Assembly (NCBI RefSeq): GCF_001693385.1 | Contig: NZ_CP016428.1 | Span: forward strand, 4,836,001-4,900,000 | DNA: 64,000 nt | From: Bradyrhizobium icense | GTDB lineage: Bacteria; Pseudomonadota; Alphaproteobacteria; Rhizobiales; Xanthobacteraceae | Direction of reading: 5' to 3' | In this document: positions 62,330 to 64,000 of the stretch, piece after piece | Layout of the letters: each line of letters starts with the position of its first letter | Numbering within the stretch: position 1 is the first letter of the stretch | Position numbers and translations under genes: made by a program | The notes under the pieces: model-generated | Seen by the model: the letters and a program-made list of their open reading frames with translations, nothing else | Told to the model about the DNA's origin: nothing | The model's database searches: none

Positions 62330-62353
62330 AGCGGCCGGCTGTCGGCCGCTTTT
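62330..62353 (+). terminator. intrinsic terminator of phasin gene
   Basis: AGCGGCCG (62330-62337), a 5-base loop and CGGCCGCT (62343-62350) form an 8-bp stem followed by TTTT. It lies about 30 bp after the phasin stop and 32 bp before the end of the convergent ppx gene, so it may serve both. Confidence 0.8.
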
Positions 62354-62384
62354 CCAGTTTTGGGGCATAGCCGGCACTCGCGCA

Positions 62385-63428
62385 TCAGCACGGCCGCAGC
62401 GCGCCGTCCTCGCGCATCATCTCCACCAGCATGCCCTCGCGCAGGCCGCGGTCGGCCACCCTGAGCCGAGGCAATGGGAAGGCGTCGCGGATCGCGTCGA
62501 GAATGGCGCAGCCGGCCAGCACCAGATCGGCGCGCTCGACGCTGATGCAATTATTGTTGGCGCGCTCGTGATAGCTCATGCCGAGCAGCCGCTGGATCAC
62601 GGCGGTGACGTCGGGACCGTTCATCCAGACGCCATCGATGCGCCGGCGGTCGTAGCGCGCCAGATTGAGATGGACGCCTGCAAGCGTCGTCACAGTGCCC
62701 GAGGTTCCCAGCATATGCATGTCCCGCAAATCCGTGCCGTGCTCGGCCGCGAACGGCGCCACATATTGCGCGACTTCGCGCACCATCCGCGCATAGGAAT
62801 CCGCCGTAACGTCGCGCCCGCCGAAATGCTCGGCCAGCGTGACGACACCGAGCGGAACCGACATCCACGCCTTGATGCGCGGCGCCGCGTTCTGCTCTTC
62901 CGGATCGCGCTCGATCCGCACCAGCTCGGTCGAGCCGCCGCCGATGTCGAACAGGATCGCGCCCCGCCCTTTTGCGTCGAGCAGCGGCGAGCAGCCGATC
63001 ACGGCCAGCGTCGCCTCGGTCTCGCGATCGATCACCTCGAGGCGGATGCCGGTCTCGCTTGCGACGCGGTCACGAAAGCTGTCGGCATTGGCGGCGGCGC
63101 GGCAGGCTTCGGTTGCGATCAACCGCAGGCGTTTGGCCTTGCGGTAGCGGATCTTGTCGCTGCAAATGCTGAGCGCCGCAATGGCGCGCTCGATCGCCGC
63201 CTCGCTGATGGAACCGGTTGCCGAAATGCCCTCGCCGAGCCGGATGATCCGCGAAAACGAATCCACGACGCGAAAGCCGTCGCCGGCCGGGCTGGCGATC
63301 AAGAGCCGGCAATTATTGGTGCCAAGGTCGAGCGCGGCATAGACACCATTTGCTGCGGCCGCCGCAACCGACCCTGACGGGCTTGCGCAGGCCGGAAGCC
63401 CTTCGCGCAGCCGCGTATCCTCGTTCAT
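62385..63428 (-). CDS. ppx: exopolyphosphatase / guanosine pentaphosphatase (Ppx/GppA family)
   Basis: A 347-residue ASKHA-fold phosphatase; ATG 63428 is taken over an adjacent TTG. The phosphate-1 motif is YAALDLGTNNCRLLIASP, the SSREA-like region ATEACRAAAN, phosphate-2 ILFDIGGGSTELVRIE and the later GTSGTVTTLAGVHLNL. It splits polyphosphate or pppGpp, linking to the stringent response. It is shorter than E. coli Ppx because it lacks the C-terminal HD-like domain, as usual in alphaproteobacteria. Confidence 0.92.
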   Translation of the reverse strand: MNEDTRLREGLPACASPSGSVAAAAANGVYAALDLGTNNCRLLIASPAGDGFRVVDSFSRIIRLGEGISATGSISEAAIERAIAALSICSDKIRYRKAKRLRLIATEACRAAANADSFRDRVASETGIRLEVIDRETEATLAVIGCSPLLDAKGRGAILFDIGGGSTELVRIERDPEEQNAAPRIKAWMSVPLGVVTLAEHFGGRDVTADSYARMVREVAQYVAPFAAEHGTDLRDMHMLGTSGTVTTLAGVHLNLARYDRRRIDGVWMNGPDVTAVIQRLLGMSYHERANNNCISVERADLVLAGCAILDAIRDAFPLPRLRVADRGLREGMLVEMMREDGALRPC

Positions 63429-63647
63429 CAAAACTGTCTTTCCGCAGGCCGCTTCCGGCCGCCGAAGAAAAATTACCGTTCACGGAAACTTTAGCAGCGC
63501 CAAGGGGCTACGCAACAACCCATCACATAGGACTATGTCCAATCAGGCGTTGTCGTGCATGACGCAGTGCGTTATCTGAGCGGGAACTCGCGGAACCAAG
63601 AATCCAACAAGAATCCACGAGAATCCCAAGCATTTCAGGTGTTTTCG

Positions 63648-64000
63648 ATGCAAGACCACACGTCGCCCCCCTCTCTGGACAACGCTATCGCACTGCAAAA
63701 ATACGGTGTGGGGCAGCCGGTGCGGCGCAAGGAAGACGACACGCTGGTGCGCGGCAAGGGCAAATACACCGACGATTTCGCCCTGCCCGGCCAAGCCTAT
63801 TGCTGGATGGTGCGCTCCAGCCATGCCCACGGAATCATCAGGGGGATCGGCACGGCCGCCGCTAAGGCGACGCCGGGCGTGCTCGGCGTCTGGACCGGCA
63901 AGGACCTGGAAGCAGCCGGCTACGGCCCCTTCACCTGCGGCCTGCCGTTGAAGAGCCGGGATGGCTCGCCGCTATTGCAGACCAACCGTCCGGCGCTGGC
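63648..64000 (+). CDS. molybdenum hydroxylase large subunit (xanthine dehydrogenase family), 3' cut by window edge
   Basis: From ATG 63648 the frame stays open to the window end, giving 117 residues. The sequence YGVGQPVRRKEDDTLVRGKGKYTDDF, SSHAHGIIRGI and GVLGVWTGKDLE is the N-terminal aldehyde-oxidase a/b hammerhead domain of CoxL/xanthine-dehydrogenase-type molybdopterin-binding subunits. The active-site part lies outside the window, so CO, aldehyde or purine oxidation cannot be told apart. A short AAGAATCCA direct repeat (63598-63630) lies just upstream. Confidence 0.88.
   Translation, partial: MQDHTSPPSLDNAIALQKYGVGQPVRRKEDDTLVRGKGKYTDDFALPGQAYCWMVRSSHAHGIIRGIGTAAAKATPGVLGVWTGKDLEAAGYGPFTCGLPLKSRDGSPLLQTNRPAL

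Overview
The window is high-GC alphaproteobacterial chromosome, most likely Bradyrhizobium or a close relative in the Nitrobacteraceae. Pointers are the protein families (tandem PAS_5 proteins, Lin0512, DUF899, Atu4866, phasins), the guaB/rsmB/guaA neighbourhood, and several intergenic palindromic repeats that I recognise by their general look from that genus. The genus is inferred; no rRNA or tRNA gene was seen.

Layout. 1-6.2 kb: two tandem PAS_5 proteins (the first cut by the window edge), an ArsC/Spx-like reductase, a DUF5993-DsbB pair, a GST-like oxidoreductase, an SDR, a HAD phosphatase, a 2H phosphoesterase and a DUF1778/GNAT toxin-antitoxin pair. 6.2-15.3 kb: an IlvD/Edd dehydratase, Lin0512, a glycolipid-binding-domain protein, an ArsR-SRPBCC-DUF899-membrane protein operon with two matching operators, a class III adenylate cyclase, a GNAT, an SDR and an OhrR-type regulator. 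15.3-18.3 kb: an operon divergent from OhrR (VOC protein, periplasmic cupin, CcdA, thioredoxin with C-terminal sugar-binding-like domain) that looks like a split DipZ system. 18.6-31 kb: accessory metabolism with two Rrf2 regulators, a peptide-deformylase-like protein missing metal ligands, an MFS transporter, an arginase-family enzyme flanked by 35-bp direct repeats, a Tat-exported LVIVD protein, a carotenoid oxygenase, a thioredoxin-reductase-like flavoprotein and a LysR/aldo-keto reductase locus.

31-41 kb: small secreted and membrane proteins, a dense repeat region, a NylB-like serine hydrolase, a DUF262-AlbA_2 fusion (candidate phage defence) directly behind guaA, then guaA and an RsmB-family methyltransferase. 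41.5-49 kb: the most notable locus, a Zur-box-like palindrome followed by a tightly coupled operon of TonB-dependent receptor, secreted membrane-tethered CobN-like chelatase subunit, ExbB/TolQ-like channel and DUF2149 protein. The DUF2149 protein carries an ExbD-like transmembrane aspartate, so the operon appears to bring its own energising pair. The likely role is zinc (or zinc-complex) acquisition rather than cobalamin synthesis.

49-64 kb: MAPEG protein, hydrolases, a metallophosphoesterase, an MDR oxidoreductase, guaB, a Pmp3/YqaE-like protein, a DHA2 transporter, two phasins, a Crp/Fnr regulator, rlmE, an alpha/beta hydrolase, ppx/gppA and the 5' part of a molybdenum hydroxylase large subunit running off the right edge. 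Everything here is read from sequence and recalled family knowledge; no database search was run.
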